Source of the DNA: JAFLBI01 sp964616465
GTDB taxonomy: Bacteria > Bacteroidota > Bacteroidia > Chitinophagales > Chitinophagaceae
NCBI GenBank assembly: GCA_964616465.1
Contig: CAZTTO010000004.1
Coordinates: 122,087-186,086, forward strand
Direction: 5' to 3'
Length of the DNA stretch: 64,000 nt
The position numbers and the translations under genes were made by a program. Every line of letters begins with the position of its first letter. The first letter of the stretch is position 1. A model generated the notes under the pieces. It did not search any database and was not told the DNA's origin. It was given only the letters and a program-made list of their open reading frames with translations. Shown here piece by piece: positions 45,981-55,333 of this stretch.

Positions 45981-47417
45981 ATGAACGCCATTGCAAGCAA
46001 AAAAAAATTTGAGAAAGTTACTCCAGATATTGTAGCCCAATTCATTGAAATTGTTGGCGCTAACCATGTATTTGTTTCATCTGAAGACAAAGAAAAATAT
46101 GGCCGTGACGAAACAGAAAATTTATTCTACGAGCCAGAAGTAGTGCTTCGTCCAAAAAATACGGAAGAAATTTCAGCCATCATGAAGATTTGCAATCATG
46201 AGAGAATTCCCGTTACACCTAGAGGAGGTGGTACGGGATTGAGTGGTGGCGCATTGCCGCATTTAGGCGGTGTTGTTTTATCAACCGAGCGCTTGAATCA
46301 AATTCTAGAAATTGACGAAAGAAACCTGCAGGTTACAACAGAGCCAGGCGTCATTACACAGGTTTTGCAAGAGGCTGTTAAAGAAAAAGGACTGTTTTAT
46401 CCGCCCGATCCAAGCAGTAAAGGGAGCTGTTTTATTGGGGGAAATATTGCTGAAAACAGCGGTGGACCCAAAGCTGTGAAATATGGGGTGGTTAAAGATT
46501 ATGTACTGAACTTAGAAGTGGTTCTACCCACAGGGGAAGTTATTTGGACTGGTAGCAATGTGTTAAAAAATGTGACTGGCTACAACCTAACGCAATTAAT
46601 GGTGGGAAGTGAAGGAACATTAGGAATTGTAACAAAAATTGTCTTGAAGCTTATTCCGCATCCTAAATATGATTTGTTGATGCTAGTTCCTTTTTATTCG
46701 CTGGAAAAGGCGAGTGAAGCAGTGAGTGCAATTTTTAGAGCTGGATTTACCCCAAGTGCCTTGGAATTAGTTGAGATTGATGCTTTGAAGATTGTAAGCA
46801 AAATGGTAGACAGTCATGTGGTGCCAGTTACAGATGATATTGCTGCACACTTGATTATTGAAGTAGATGGTAATAATATAGATGTATTAATGCAAGAAAT
46901 GGAAGCTATAGCTGAAGTGCTTACGCAGTTTGAGGCTGGCGAAATCTTTTTTGCAGACGATGCGCAACAAAAAGCTGAATTGTGGAAACTAAGACGTAGA
47001 GCAGCTGAGGCAGTAAAGTCGAATGGATATACCATTGAAGAAGACACGGTTGTTCCTAGAGCCAATCTCCCACAACTTATTGCTGGTGTAAAAGCCATTG
47101 GAAAAAAACATGTGTTTAATGTGGTTTGTTATGGGCATGCTGGTGATGGTAACTTGCATGTACGTATCCATAAACCAGGATCCGCAAATAGCGCATCTGA
47201 TCCAGCAATGGTAGAGGGCTTGAGAGAATTGTTTCATTTGGTTCATGATTTGGGTGGAACAATTAGTGGTGAGCATGGAATTGGATTGGTTCAAAAAGGT
47301 TATATGGATATTGTATTTCAAGAAACACATTTCAGACTCATGCGAGCTATTAAACAAGCTTTTGATCCGCATGGTATTTTGAATCCGGGTAAAATTTTCG
47401 ATATGCCTTTGGCTTAA
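45981..47417 (+). CDS. FAD-linked oxidase, glycolate oxidase GlcD-type
   Basis: A 478-residue flavoprotein of the FAD-binding type 4 group (GlcD/D-lactate dehydrogenase). The FAD-binding N-terminal half (about 35-220) contains PRGGGTGLSGGALP, GSCFIGGNIAENSGG and GSEGTLGIVT. The C-terminal FAD-oxidase domain has CYGHAGDGNLHVRIH and the conserved GEHGIGLVQKGYM. It probably oxidises a 2-hydroxy acid such as glycolate or D-lactate; the electron acceptor and any GlcE/GlcF partners are not present beside it. Confidence 0.92.
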   Translation: MNAIASKKKFEKVTPDIVAQFIEIVGANHVFVSSEDKEKYGRDETENLFYEPEVVLRPKNTEEISAIMKICNHERIPVTPRGGGTGLSGGALPHLGGVVLSTERLNQILEIDERNLQVTTEPGVITQVLQEAVKEKGLFYPPDPSSKGSCFIGGNIAENSGGPKAVKYGVVKDYVLNLEVVLPTGEVIWTGSNVLKNVTGYNLTQLMVGSEGTLGIVTKIVLKLIPHPKYDLLMLVPFYSLEKASEAVSAIFRAGFTPSALELVEIDALKIVSKMVDSHVVPVTDDIAAHLIIEVDGNNIDVLMQEMEAIAEVLTQFEAGEIFFADDAQQKAELWKLRRRAAEAVKSNGYTIEEDTVVPRANLPQLIAGVKAIGKKHVFNVVCYGHAGDGNLHVRIHKPGSANSASDPAMVEGLRELFHLVHDLGGTISGEHGIGLVQKGYMDIVFQETHFRLMRAIKQAFDPHGILNPGKIFDMPLA

Positions 47418-47470
47418 TAAATAAGAACCCTTTAACACAATCGATATTTAAAACACATTTCTTTTACACC

Positions 47471-48112
47471 ATGAAATACAAAATTTTATTATCGCTCATT
47501 TGCTTTTGTGCAATCTCTCAAGTTATTGGTCAAGACGATGAAATTCAGGAAAAGCGTAAAAAGCCTACCACAAGTGGCTTTGACAAAAATAGAATGTATG
47601 TAGGCGGGGCTTTTGTGTTAAATGCAGGTGGTTGGGATAATAGTTTTGTCATTGGGGGTAATCCAGAAATTGGATACACTTTTGCGCAATGGCTAGATGC
47701 TGGATTGGTATTTAATATCACAAGCATCTCTCAAAGAAACAATTTCACTGGACAGCGTATCAATAATTTTATTTACGGTGCTGGACCTTATGTTCGCTTG
47801 TATCCTTTTCAAGGATTTTTTGTGCAGGGTGGGGCGGAAATGAATTTTTTAAACTTTAGGGTGTCAGGAGGAAACCAACCTACTTATCGCGAAAAGGCAG
47901 AAGTGTTGAGTTTGCCAGTTGGTATTGGTTGGGGGCAGCGTATTGTGGGCGAAAACAGTTTTTACACCTCAATACTCTTGGACTTAGGTACAAATTTAAA
48001 TTCACCTTACCTGAATTTCGATGGATCCAGAATCCCAATCTTTAGAACAGGATTTATTTTCTATCTTGGTAGAAACTCAGGAAAAAGAGCCAGATATAGT
48101 GACGACTTCTAA
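47471..48112 (+). CDS. Small outer-membrane beta-barrel protein
   Basis: A 213-residue protein with a clear signal peptide (1-20, ending VIGQ). It has alternating hydrophobic strands such as MYVGGAFVLNAGG, FIYGAGPYVRLYPF, GFFVQGGAEMNFL and FRTGFIFYLGR, as in OmpA/PorT-like eight-stranded barrels. Function is unknown. It follows the oxidase by 53 bases and ends three bases from the convergent dcd stop. Confidence 0.78.
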   Translation: MKYKILLSLICFCAISQVIGQDDEIQEKRKKPTTSGFDKNRMYVGGAFVLNAGGWDNSFVIGGNPEIGYTFAQWLDAGLVFNITSISQRNNFTGQRINNFIYGAGPYVRLYPFQGFFVQGGAEMNFLNFRVSGGNQPTYREKAEVLSLPVGIGWGQRIVGENSFYTSILLDLGTNLNSPYLNFDGSRIPIFRTGFIFYLGRNSGKRARYSDDF

Positions 48113-48115
48113 TTG

Positions 48116-48652
48116 TTAGAACTTGTTCTTCCACATCATACTTTCAATAGGCTTATCGGGTTGATGGCTATACTTTGCATTCTTCTTCTGATTGTATGCA
48201 ATCTCAATATGTCCATCTACAGGAAAATAAATGAGTTGCCCAATTGGCATGCCTTTGTACACTTTCACTGGTTGTTTAACAGAAATTTCTAAAGTCCAGT
48301 TTCCGCAAAATCCAACATCACCTTTACCAGCTGTTGCGTGAATGTCGATGCCCAATCGCCCTGTGCTTGACTTTCCTTCTAAGAAAGGAACATGCGCATG
48401 TGTTTCGGTGTATTCTAAAGTAACACCCAAATAAAACACATGAGGATATAGAACGAATCCATCCTCTGGGATTTCAAAATATTCAATCTCATTATGTTGC
48501 TTAGCATCAAGTATATGGTTCTTATACGTTGCTAACCACTTTCCCAGATGCACATCATAGCTGTTGCTACCCAAACAATCGCGGTTATAAGGTTCAATCT
48601 TAATAGTGCCTTTTTCTATTTCTTCTAAGATTCTGCTATCTGATAAAATCAT
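48116..48652 (-). CDS. dcd: dCTP deaminase
   Basis: Converts dCTP to dUTP for thymidylate synthesis. The 178 residues fit the family, a trimeric relative of dUTPase. Signatures are NSYDVHLG near residue 32, the active-site block EGKSSTGRLGIDIHATAG with the catalytic Glu nearby, and GFCGNWTLEI. It could be a bifunctional dCTP deaminase/dUTPase; the sequence alone does not decide. Single gene, no terminator visible. Confidence 0.94.
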   Translation of the reverse strand: MILSDSRILEEIEKGTIKIEPYNRDCLGSNSYDVHLGKWLATYKNHILDAKQHNEIEYFEIPEDGFVLYPHVFYLGVTLEYTETHAHVPFLEGKSSTGRLGIDIHATAGKGDVGFCGNWTLEISVKQPVKVYKGMPIGQLIYFPVDGHIEIAYNQKKNAKYSHQPDKPIESMMWKNKF

Positions 48653-48715
48653 ATTTCGATATTGTTTTGCAAATAAATGCCTTAATTCGCTAAGCTAAAA
48701 AGCATCTTTTTTGCA

Positions 48716-49357
48716 ATGCCTCTGTTTTATCAACAAGATATTAACCAAACGACCCAATGGGCACTCTGGCGAATTGAGGAGTCCCTCCAAGATTTCAAGT
48801 TGCCTATAGCTCTCCCGGCAAATATTACCCATCCCAATAAACAATTGCAGCATGCTGCCGGTAGGCATTTATTAGGGTTTTTAAGGAAAGATTTTGCATA
48901 CACTTCTTTAGAAGCTCCCTTATACGGAAAGCCCTACTTGAGAGATGGTTCTTACGAATTTTCAATTTCTCATGCGCAAAAATGGGCGGCAGCTATAGTT
49001 TCCAATGAGCCTGTTGGTATTGATGTGGAAACCTATACACCCAGGGTTTTTAAAATTGCCCATAAGTTTATTCATCCTTCTGAAAAGATATGGATGGATG
49101 ATTTGTTGGAAAATGCTTCTATATGGACGCCTCTGCATTTGCATATTTTTTTATGGAGTGCCAAAGAGGCCTTGTATAAATGGTGGGGGAAAGGGGCATT
49201 GGATTTTATTCGAGATATGCAGGTACAAGCACCTCCTCAGTTTCCCGATGGAAGCGTAGCTGCTTCACTCCATGCCGAAGGAAAAACCTTCAACCTGCAA
49301 CTTCATTACAAAGCATTTTCTGACTGTATGCTGGTTTGGGTGAAATCAATTTGTTGA
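48716..49357 (+). CDS. 4'-phosphopantetheinyl transferase (Sfp-type)
   Basis: A 213-residue enzyme that attaches phosphopantetheine from CoA to carrier proteins. The metal-binding motif GIDVETYTPR (about 101-110) and WSAKEALYKWWGKG (about 149-162) are the two hallmark blocks of the superfamily. Its length suggests the Sfp/EntD branch rather than AcpS. No carrier protein or synthase genes are adjacent, so it may serve fatty-acid ACP or a distant pathway. divergent from dcd across 63 bp. Confidence 0.9.
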   Translation: MPLFYQQDINQTTQWALWRIEESLQDFKLPIALPANITHPNKQLQHAAGRHLLGFLRKDFAYTSLEAPLYGKPYLRDGSYEFSISHAQKWAAAIVSNEPVGIDVETYTPRVFKIAHKFIHPSEKIWMDDLLENASIWTPLHLHIFLWSAKEALYKWWGKGALDFIRDMQVQAPPQFPDGSVAASLHAEGKTFNLQLHYKAFSDCMLVWVKSIC

Positions 49358-49385
49358 TGATGATGACTGAAAACCTATAGATTTG
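49354..49385 (+). promoter_or_regulatory. Promoter for hutH: TTG - 21 bp - TAGATTTG
   Basis: TTG at 49354-49356 and TAGATTTG at 49378-49385 fit the Bacteroidota promoter layout with a 21-bp spacer. The ATG lies 16 bases downstream. This is the best two-element match noticed in the window. Confidence 0.55.
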
Positions 49386-49401
49386 TTCAACGATTGTTTG
49401 T

Positions 49402-50910
49402 ATGAGTTATAACTATTTACCACTCGACCACCAATGGATGTATTTCCATCAGGTGAAGGATTTGCTGAAATACCAGCAACAACTTTCTATTACGTTTACA
49501 GCGCACGAATCTATATTGGCTTGTAGGGCTTTTTTAGATCAACAAATACAAGACCCCAATCGCTTGTACTATGGCGTAAATACTGGATTTGGATTTTTAC
49601 AACATGTAAAAATTGATCAAGATCAAATTGCGCAGCTCCAACATAACTTACTGGTTTCTCATGCCTGTGGAATGGGTGAAGAAGTCCCAGACGATGTTGT
49701 TCGTTTGATGTTGATGTTAAAGATTAAGTCATTAAGCTATGGGCACAGTGGGGTACAAATTGATACAGTTAAGATGCTGCTTCAGATGTATAATGAATCT
49801 GTTCTTCCCATTGTGTATACACAAGGCTCTTTAGGGGCGAGCGGCGATCTAGCACCTTTGAGTCATTTATGTTTACCCTTAATTGGAGAAGGATGGGTGA
49901 GGTATCGCGGACAAAAAAGAGCAGCGGCTGATGTTTGGAAAGAGTTAGGGTGGAAGCCCATTACACTTCAGAGTAAGGAAGGTTTAGCTTTGATTAATGG
50001 TACTCAGTTTATGAGCGCATATGGGATGTACGCACTCATTATTGCTGAAAAATTGTTAGCATGGTCGTCTTTAATTGCTGCTATGAGTTGGGATGCATTT
50101 GGATGTGTACAAGAGCCTTTACATCCGCTGATACATCAAATTCGACCCCATCCCGGACAAATTGCGGTTGCAAAGGAAATTCTAAGCTATTTGAAAGGAA
50201 GTGAAATAGCAGCTTCCCTACCCAAACAGGTACAAGACCCATATTCGTTTAGATGTATCCCACAGGTACATGGAGCTTCTAAAGATGTGTTCGAACAAGT
50301 GAAGCAGGTGTTCTTGAGGGAAATCAATTCAGTAACTGATAATCCAAATGTGTTTCCTGAAGAGGGTAAGATATTGAGTGGGGGGAATTTTCATGGACAA
50401 CCATTAGCCCTACACCTCGATTTTCTTGCAATTGCCATGAGCGAAATGGCAAATATTTCTGAAAGAAGAATCTATCAATTAATCAGCGGACAAAGAGGTT
50501 TGCCTCTTTTCTTGGTACAAGAACCCGGACTCAACAGCGGATTTATGATTCCTCAGTATACTGCTGCGGGTATTGTAAGCGAAAACAAACAGCTTTGTAC
50601 GCCTGCTTCAGTTGACTCCATTTCATCGAGCAATAACCAAGAAGATCATGTAAGTATGGGGGCCAATGCAGCTGTAAAGGCTTTAAAAGTGATTGAAAAT
50701 GTGGAGAAAGTCTTGGCCATAGAATTGATGACAGCAGCTCAGGCGATGGACTTTAGAAGGCCGCAACGGAGTTCAACAACACTAGAAAATTGTATGCTTG
50801 TATTTCGTGAAAAAGTGGCTGTAAATGAGGTTGATAGAGTATTGCATACCGATATGGTCGCCGCAATTGATTTCATTAGGGCGCATCATCCAGATGATTT
50901 TAAAAAATAA
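49402..50910 (+). CDS. hutH: Histidine ammonia-lyase
   Basis: Deaminates histidine to urocanate using an MIO group made from the Ala-Ser-Gly triad, visible in GSLGASGDLAPLSH (about 147-160). Length 502 is normal. The selectivity pair in LLVSHACG is Ser-His, as in histidine lyases; tyrosine lyases have His-Leu and phenylalanine lyases Phe-Leu there. The rest of the active site includes NGTQFM and SISSSNNQEDHVSMG. hutU, hutI and hutG are not in the window, so the pathway is either dispersed or incomplete. It has its own promoter after the PPTase gene. Confidence 0.92.
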   Translation: MSYNYLPLDHQWMYFHQVKDLLKYQQQLSITFTAHESILACRAFLDQQIQDPNRLYYGVNTGFGFLQHVKIDQDQIAQLQHNLLVSHACGMGEEVPDDVVRLMLMLKIKSLSYGHSGVQIDTVKMLLQMYNESVLPIVYTQGSLGASGDLAPLSHLCLPLIGEGWVRYRGQKRAAADVWKELGWKPITLQSKEGLALINGTQFMSAYGMYALIIAEKLLAWSSLIAAMSWDAFGCVQEPLHPLIHQIRPHPGQIAVAKEILSYLKGSEIAASLPKQVQDPYSFRCIPQVHGASKDVFEQVKQVFLREINSVTDNPNVFPEEGKILSGGNFHGQPLALHLDFLAIAMSEMANISERRIYQLISGQRGLPLFLVQEPGLNSGFMIPQYTAAGIVSENKQLCTPASVDSISSSNNQEDHVSMGANAAVKALKVIENVEKVLAIELMTAAQAMDFRRPQRSSTTLENCMLVFREKVAVNEVDRVLHTDMVAAIDFIRAHHPDDFKK

Positions 50911-51013
50911 TTGTGGATGCTTGTAACCTTTTAACCCTGATTGCTACATATAGAAAAAAGTATTTCTCAGTATTTGGGAAATGCCTTTATTTTACTTCAC
51001 AATTATAAAAATT

Positions 51014-51541
51014 ATGAAAAAGACAATTTTAGCAATTGGTTTATTCTTAGCTTCTTTTGCTGTTGTAAGCGCTCAAAAAACTGAGCAGGCTATTTCTGAA
51101 AAAATGAAAGTAGTATTTCCTGTAAAGCCTGAAAAGAAGGATATGCCAAATGGTGGCAACATGTACCAAGCAAAATCTGCGGATGGTAACACATCTTACA
51201 TTGCTATGTCATTAGACCTAAGCGGAATGGGTTTGACTGCTGAAGTAGTTGAGTCAATGGGAGATATGTTATTTGAACAAGTGAAAATGGGTATGAGTAG
51301 CCAACTGGAAGGTGCTGAAATCAGCAAGGATGAAGTGGTTACTTTCAAAGGCAAGAAAGCTTTGTATGTTGAAATTGACGGGAAGAATGCTACAGGTGAA
51401 GAAATTAAAGGTAAAAAAGCCTTCATGTTCATTTTCTTCATTGGAGCTGAAATGCACCAAGTAGGTTTCCGTTCAAGCAAGGCTGGCGCTACAAAAGATG
51501 ATGAGAAAGAGTTTTTAGAAAGCGTTTCTTTAAAGGACTAA
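51014..51541 (+). CDS. Exported protein of unknown function
   Basis: A 175-residue secreted protein that I cannot assign. The start is set at ATG 51014 because the following MKKTILAIGLFLASFAVVSAQ is a textbook signal peptide; an earlier in-frame ATG at 50981 would place 11 residues before it. The mature part alternates short beta stretches (VVTFKGKKALYVEI, KKAFMFIFFIG) with helices and is rich in Lys, Glu and Met. A terminator follows. Confidence 0.75.
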   Translation: MKKTILAIGLFLASFAVVSAQKTEQAISEKMKVVFPVKPEKKDMPNGGNMYQAKSADGNTSYIAMSLDLSGMGLTAEVVESMGDMLFEQVKMGMSSQLEGAEISKDEVVTFKGKKALYVEIDGKNATGEEIKGKKAFMFIFFIGAEMHQVGFRSSKAGATKDDEKEFLESVSLKD

Positions 51542-51563
51542 GACTCAAATTTTCTTGATACAG

Positions 51564-51594
51564 GCCGTTCGCAGATGCTGTGAACGGCTTTTTT
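51564..51594 (+). terminator. Terminator upstream of glnS
   Basis: GCCGTTC (51564-51570) pairs with GAACGGC (51582-51588) around an 11-base loop and continues into a T run. It separates the exported protein gene from glnS. Confidence 0.85.
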
Positions 51595-51639
51595 ATTACC
51601 CATAATAATTGCGTAATTTCGCAGGCTCAAAACAGCATT

Positions 51640-53304
51640 ATGTCGGAGGAAAAAAGTCTGAATTTTTTAGAAGAAATCATTGAACAGGATTTGTCGTCAG
51701 GAAAGTACACGCGTATTATAACCCGTTTCCCACCAGAACCTAATGGGTATTTACATATTGGACATGCTTCTAGCATTTGTCTCAACTTTGGATTAACCAA
51801 AAAATATCCGGGTTATACCAACCTTCGATTCGATGATACCAATCCAACAACTGAAGAAACAGAATATGTGGAAAGTATCAAGGAAGATGTGCAATGGCTT
51901 GGATTTACATGGGAGCATGAGTTATATGCATCTGATTATTTCCCTCAGCTCTACGCATTTGCTGTTGAACTCATTAAAAAGGGGCTGGCTTATGTAGATG
52001 ATTCTACATCGGAGGAAATGGCCGCACAAAAAGGAACGCCTACTGAACCGGGCGTTAATAGTCCATTTAGAAATAGAACAATTGAAGAAAACCTCCAATT
52101 GTTTGAAGACATGAAAGCGGGCAAATATCCAGACGGCGCAAAAACCTTGCGTGCAAAAATTGATATGGCGCATCCCAATATGCTCATGCGCGATCCTGTT
52201 TTGTATAGAATTAAACATGCACACCACCATAGAACGGGCGATACTTGGTGTATATATCCAATGTATGATTTTGCACATGGACAAAGCGATTCTATAGAGA
52301 ATGTAACACACTCTATTTGTACTATGGAGTTTGTTCCACATAGAGAATTGTATGATTGGCTCATTCAGCAATTAGGTATTTATCCCTCTCATCAATATGA
52401 GTTTGCAAGAAGGAATATTAATTACACCGTAACAAGTAAGAGAAAATTATTACAGCTGGTCAACGAAGGGCATGTAACAGGGTGGAACGATCCGCGTATG
52501 CCAACTATTAGTGGTTTGAGAAGAAGGGGTTATACACCCGATAGTATTCGTGAGTTTTGTGATCGTATTGGTATTGCCAAGCGTGAGAACATGGTGGATG
52601 TTGGATTACTGGAATTTTGTTTGCGTGAACATTTAAACAGAATTGCTTTAAGAAGAATGGTTGTTTTCAATCCAGTTAAAGTAATACTAACCAATTACGA
52701 AGGAGAAGGAGAATGGTTAGATACCGAAAACAATCCAGAAGACCCAAATGGTGGTGTTAGGTCTATTCGTTTTTCAAAAGAAATTTGGATTGAGAGCGAC
52801 GATTTCATGGAAAATCCTCCTAAGAAATACTTCCGCTTATCGCCTGGAAATATGGTTCGTTTAAAGTCTGCTTATATCATTCGTTGTGATGAAGTGAAGA
52901 AAGATGAAAACGGAGAAGTAATTGAGTTGCATTGCACGTATATTCCTGAAAGTAAGAGCGGACAAGACACCAGTGGTATTCATGTAAAAGGAACTTTGCA
53001 TTGGGTGAATGCAGCAGATGCATTACAAGTAGAAGTGCGTGAATACGATCGTTTATTTAAGGTAGAAGATCCAACAGATGAAGAAGGTGATTTTAAAGAT
53101 TATTTAAATCCCAACTCTTTGCAAGTAGTTACTGGTTATGCAGAGCGCTCTTTAGAACATGCTGTTTTACAAGATCGTTTTCAATTTATAAGAAAAGGAT
53201 ATTATTGCTTGGATACAGATAGTACTCCTGAACATTTGATTTTTAATCGCACAGTTACACTAAAAGATGGTTGGGCTAAAGTGCAAAAAAATGAAGCATC
53301 CTAA
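51640..53304 (+). CDS. glnS: Glutamine-tRNA ligase
   Basis: Class Ic synthetase charging tRNA-Gln directly. From the ATG at 51640 it has 554 residues, equal to E. coli GlnS. Key blocks: PPEPNGYLHIGHA (HIGH motif, about 31-43), RFDDTNPTTEE, and the KMSKS-type loop VTSKRKLLQL (about 266-275). The C-terminal anticodon-binding beta barrels end with VTGYAERSLE. An in-frame start at 51580 would lie inside the terminator, so it is rejected. A TAATTTCG near-match to the -7 box is at 51614-51621. Its TAA overlaps the tilS ATG by one base. Confidence 0.96.
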   Translation: MSEEKSLNFLEEIIEQDLSSGKYTRIITRFPPEPNGYLHIGHASSICLNFGLTKKYPGYTNLRFDDTNPTTEETEYVESIKEDVQWLGFTWEHELYASDYFPQLYAFAVELIKKGLAYVDDSTSEEMAAQKGTPTEPGVNSPFRNRTIEENLQLFEDMKAGKYPDGAKTLRAKIDMAHPNMLMRDPVLYRIKHAHHHRTGDTWCIYPMYDFAHGQSDSIENVTHSICTMEFVPHRELYDWLIQQLGIYPSHQYEFARRNINYTVTSKRKLLQLVNEGHVTGWNDPRMPTISGLRRRGYTPDSIREFCDRIGIAKRENMVDVGLLEFCLREHLNRIALRRMVVFNPVKVILTNYEGEGEWLDTENNPEDPNGGVRSIRFSKEIWIESDDFMENPPKKYFRLSPGNMVRLKSAYIIRCDEVKKDENGEVIELHCTYIPESKSGQDTSGIHVKGTLHWVNAADALQVEVREYDRLFKVEDPTDEEGDFKDYLNPNSLQVVTGYAERSLEHAVLQDRFQFIRKGYYCLDTDSTPEHLIFNRTVTLKDGWAKVQKNEAS

Positions 53305-54662
53305 TGCTTGAGCAGGCTTTTCTTCAACATTGGAAAACAGATATGCAGATTCCGCTTACTGAGCGGACGAAGATATTGCTAGGAATGAGTGGAGGCAAAG
53401 ACAGTGTTGCTTTGTTTCATTTAATCCGACAGCTTCCAGTAAGTTTAGAAGTGCTGCACATGAATTTTCAATTGCGTGGAGAGGAAAGCCAACGCGATGC
53501 TAATTTTGTTCGTTCTCTGTGTCAGCAATACCATGTCTCTTTTTTAGTGAATGAGGTTGATACAAAACTTGCACAGTCTGTTCAAGGTGGTTCTATTCAA
53601 GAGGTTGCGCGAACATTGCGATACAATTGGTTTGAAGAAGTACGAAAAAAGCAGTTGAGTTTGTATGAGCAAGTATGGATAGCCACTGCGCATCAGCGCG
53701 ATGATATGATTGAAACCATGCTGTTTCATTTTTTAAGAGGAACGGGCGTGCATGGGTTGACAGGCATTCCACTTAAAACATCATCGGTTTGTAGGCCTTT
53801 ACACTTTGCAAGTGCGCAAGAGATCATTCAATATTTAGAGCAGAACCAACTGACTTGGGTAGAAGATAGCAGTAATGCCTCCACTTATTACACGCGCAAT
53901 CAAATTAGAAATGTTTTATCACCCGTTTTAGATGAAATTCAGCCTGATTGGAGATTGAATATTAAAAATAGCATGCAACGTTTTCAAGATGTTGCAGAAA
54001 TATACAAAGATGCATTTGAAAGGTTTCAAAAGAAGTTTGTAGAGAAGGAGGGTGAAATAGTAAAGATTCCTGTTCGTGGATTGAAACAACAAAAGGGATG
54101 GCGATCTTTGCTCTGGTTATTTATACAGTCATACTCGTTTACAGCTAAGCAACTAGACGATTGTGTTCATTTATTAGATGCAATTTCGGGGAAATGGGTA
54201 GCCAGTCCTACACATAGAATACTTAGAAATAGAAATCACTTGTTGGTTGTTCCAATTGCTGATGTACAAGCCGATTATTTTATTGTTGATGAAGCTCAGC
54301 TCGATGATGTTCATACCAAGACTGGGAAATTATCCTTCAAGTTGCATGAGCATGGGGGAGCTATTCAGGCTGTAAATGATGAAGCATGGATACCTTACCA
54401 AGAGCTTGCATTTCCGCTGAAAATACGCAGGTGGAAGATGGCAGATTATTTTTATCCGCTTGGATTAGGAAAAAAGAAAAAGCTCAGTCGTTTTTTTATA
54501 GATATAAAATTATCCATTCCAGAAAAAGAACAACAATGGATTGTTGAAGATGCACAACATCGCATAGTTTGGATTGTAGGAAAACGGTTAGACCATCGCT
54601 TTAGAGTCAAACAACAAGATGTGCCTTTACTTCAAATAAAGTGGGAGCCTCAATTAGTTTAG
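53304..54662 (+). CDS. tilS: tRNA(Ile)-lysidine synthase
   Basis: Converts C34 of the minor tRNA-Ile (CAT anticodon) to lysidine, an essential step for AUA decoding. The PP-loop ATPase motif GMSGGKDSVAL is at about 28-38. The N-terminal catalytic domain continues to about 215 with ATAHQRDDMIETML and FLRGTGVHGLTG. The C-terminal substrate-binding part includes PLGLGKKKKLSRFFID. The 452 residues fit the long bacterial form. Start and glnS stop overlap as TAATG, so the two are translated together. Confidence 0.95.
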   Translation: MLEQAFLQHWKTDMQIPLTERTKILLGMSGGKDSVALFHLIRQLPVSLEVLHMNFQLRGEESQRDANFVRSLCQQYHVSFLVNEVDTKLAQSVQGGSIQEVARTLRYNWFEEVRKKQLSLYEQVWIATAHQRDDMIETMLFHFLRGTGVHGLTGIPLKTSSVCRPLHFASAQEIIQYLEQNQLTWVEDSSNASTYYTRNQIRNVLSPVLDEIQPDWRLNIKNSMQRFQDVAEIYKDAFERFQKKFVEKEGEIVKIPVRGLKQQKGWRSLLWLFIQSYSFTAKQLDDCVHLLDAISGKWVASPTHRILRNRNHLLVVPIADVQADYFIVDEAQLDDVHTKTGKLSFKLHEHGGAIQAVNDEAWIPYQELAFPLKIRRWKMADYFYPLGLGKKKKLSRFFIDIKLSIPEKEQQWIVEDAQHRIVWIVGKRLDHRFRVKQQDVPLLQIKWEPQLV

Positions 54663-54668
54663 TTACGC

Positions 54669-55313
54669 TTACTGAAAGAAAGATTGAATTTCGCTTACGA
54701 AACGTTTGATTGGATCAAAATGGCTGAATCCATAACAGGCTACAATAAGAAATACAATTCCAAATACAGCACCCCAAATGTGCGCAGAGTGATTAATATC
54801 GTCTCTTCCTTTCTTTTGCAAATAAGCAGATAAAATCAGGTATAAAGGACCAAAAACAAATCCAGGCATAAAAGGAGGAATGAGCAGAAAGCCAATTTTG
54901 ACTGTAGGTATTAGAAAAATGCCTGCAAAAATGACTGCCGAAACAGCTCCTGAAGCACCCAAGCTATGGTAATGAACATTGTGCATTTGTCGCAGGTAGG
55001 TGGGAAGTAAACTCACGACCAACGCCAACAAGTACATCAGCAAATAAATGGGCTTTCCCATTTCATTAAAAATGGCTACAAATGCTTGTTCAACAAAGTC
55101 GCCAAACATATAAAGAGCCAGCATATTAAAAGCTAGGTGAGGAATATCGGCATGGATTAGTCCACATGTTAAGAATCTATACCACTGATTTCTATGGGTA
55201 ATAGCAGGTGGGTGAAAAATTAGATCACCCATAATGGCATGGTTATTAAATGCTGAAAATGAAACCACAACAGTCACAATAATAATTGCCCAAGTAACAG
55301 TCAACTCAAACAT
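54669..55313 (-). CDS. Rhomboid family intramembrane serine protease
   Basis: A 214-residue membrane protease with about six helices. The catalytic Ser lies in GASGAVSAVIF (about 119) and the catalytic His in HSAHIWGAVFG (about 178). RFLTCGLIHADIPHLAFNM is the typical helix-1/loop region. It cuts transmembrane substrates in the lipid bilayer; its substrate is unknown. It follows rlmH by 20 bases on the same strand. Confidence 0.92.
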   Translation of the reverse strand: MFELTVTWAIIIVTVVVSFSAFNNHAIMGDLIFHPPAITHRNQWYRFLTCGLIHADIPHLAFNMLALYMFGDFVEQAFVAIFNEMGKPIYLLMYLLALVVSLLPTYLRQMHNVHYHSLGASGAVSAVIFAGIFLIPTVKIGFLLIPPFMPGFVFGPLYLILSAYLQKKGRDDINHSAHIWGAVFGIVFLIVACYGFSHFDPIKRFVSEIQSFFQ

Positions 55314-55333
55314 GGCTGCAAGTTACCCAATAA

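Noticed and set aside
48716..50910. Phosphopantetheinyl transferase plus ammonia-lyase as part of a flexirubin-type pigment cluster
   Set aside because: The lyase has the Ser-His selectivity pair of histidine lyases and there are no carrier-protein, ketosynthase or acyltransferase genes around.
51580..51639. Upstream start for glnS
   Set aside because: This start lies in the terminator stem-loop and T run; GlnS proteins begin near ATG 51640.
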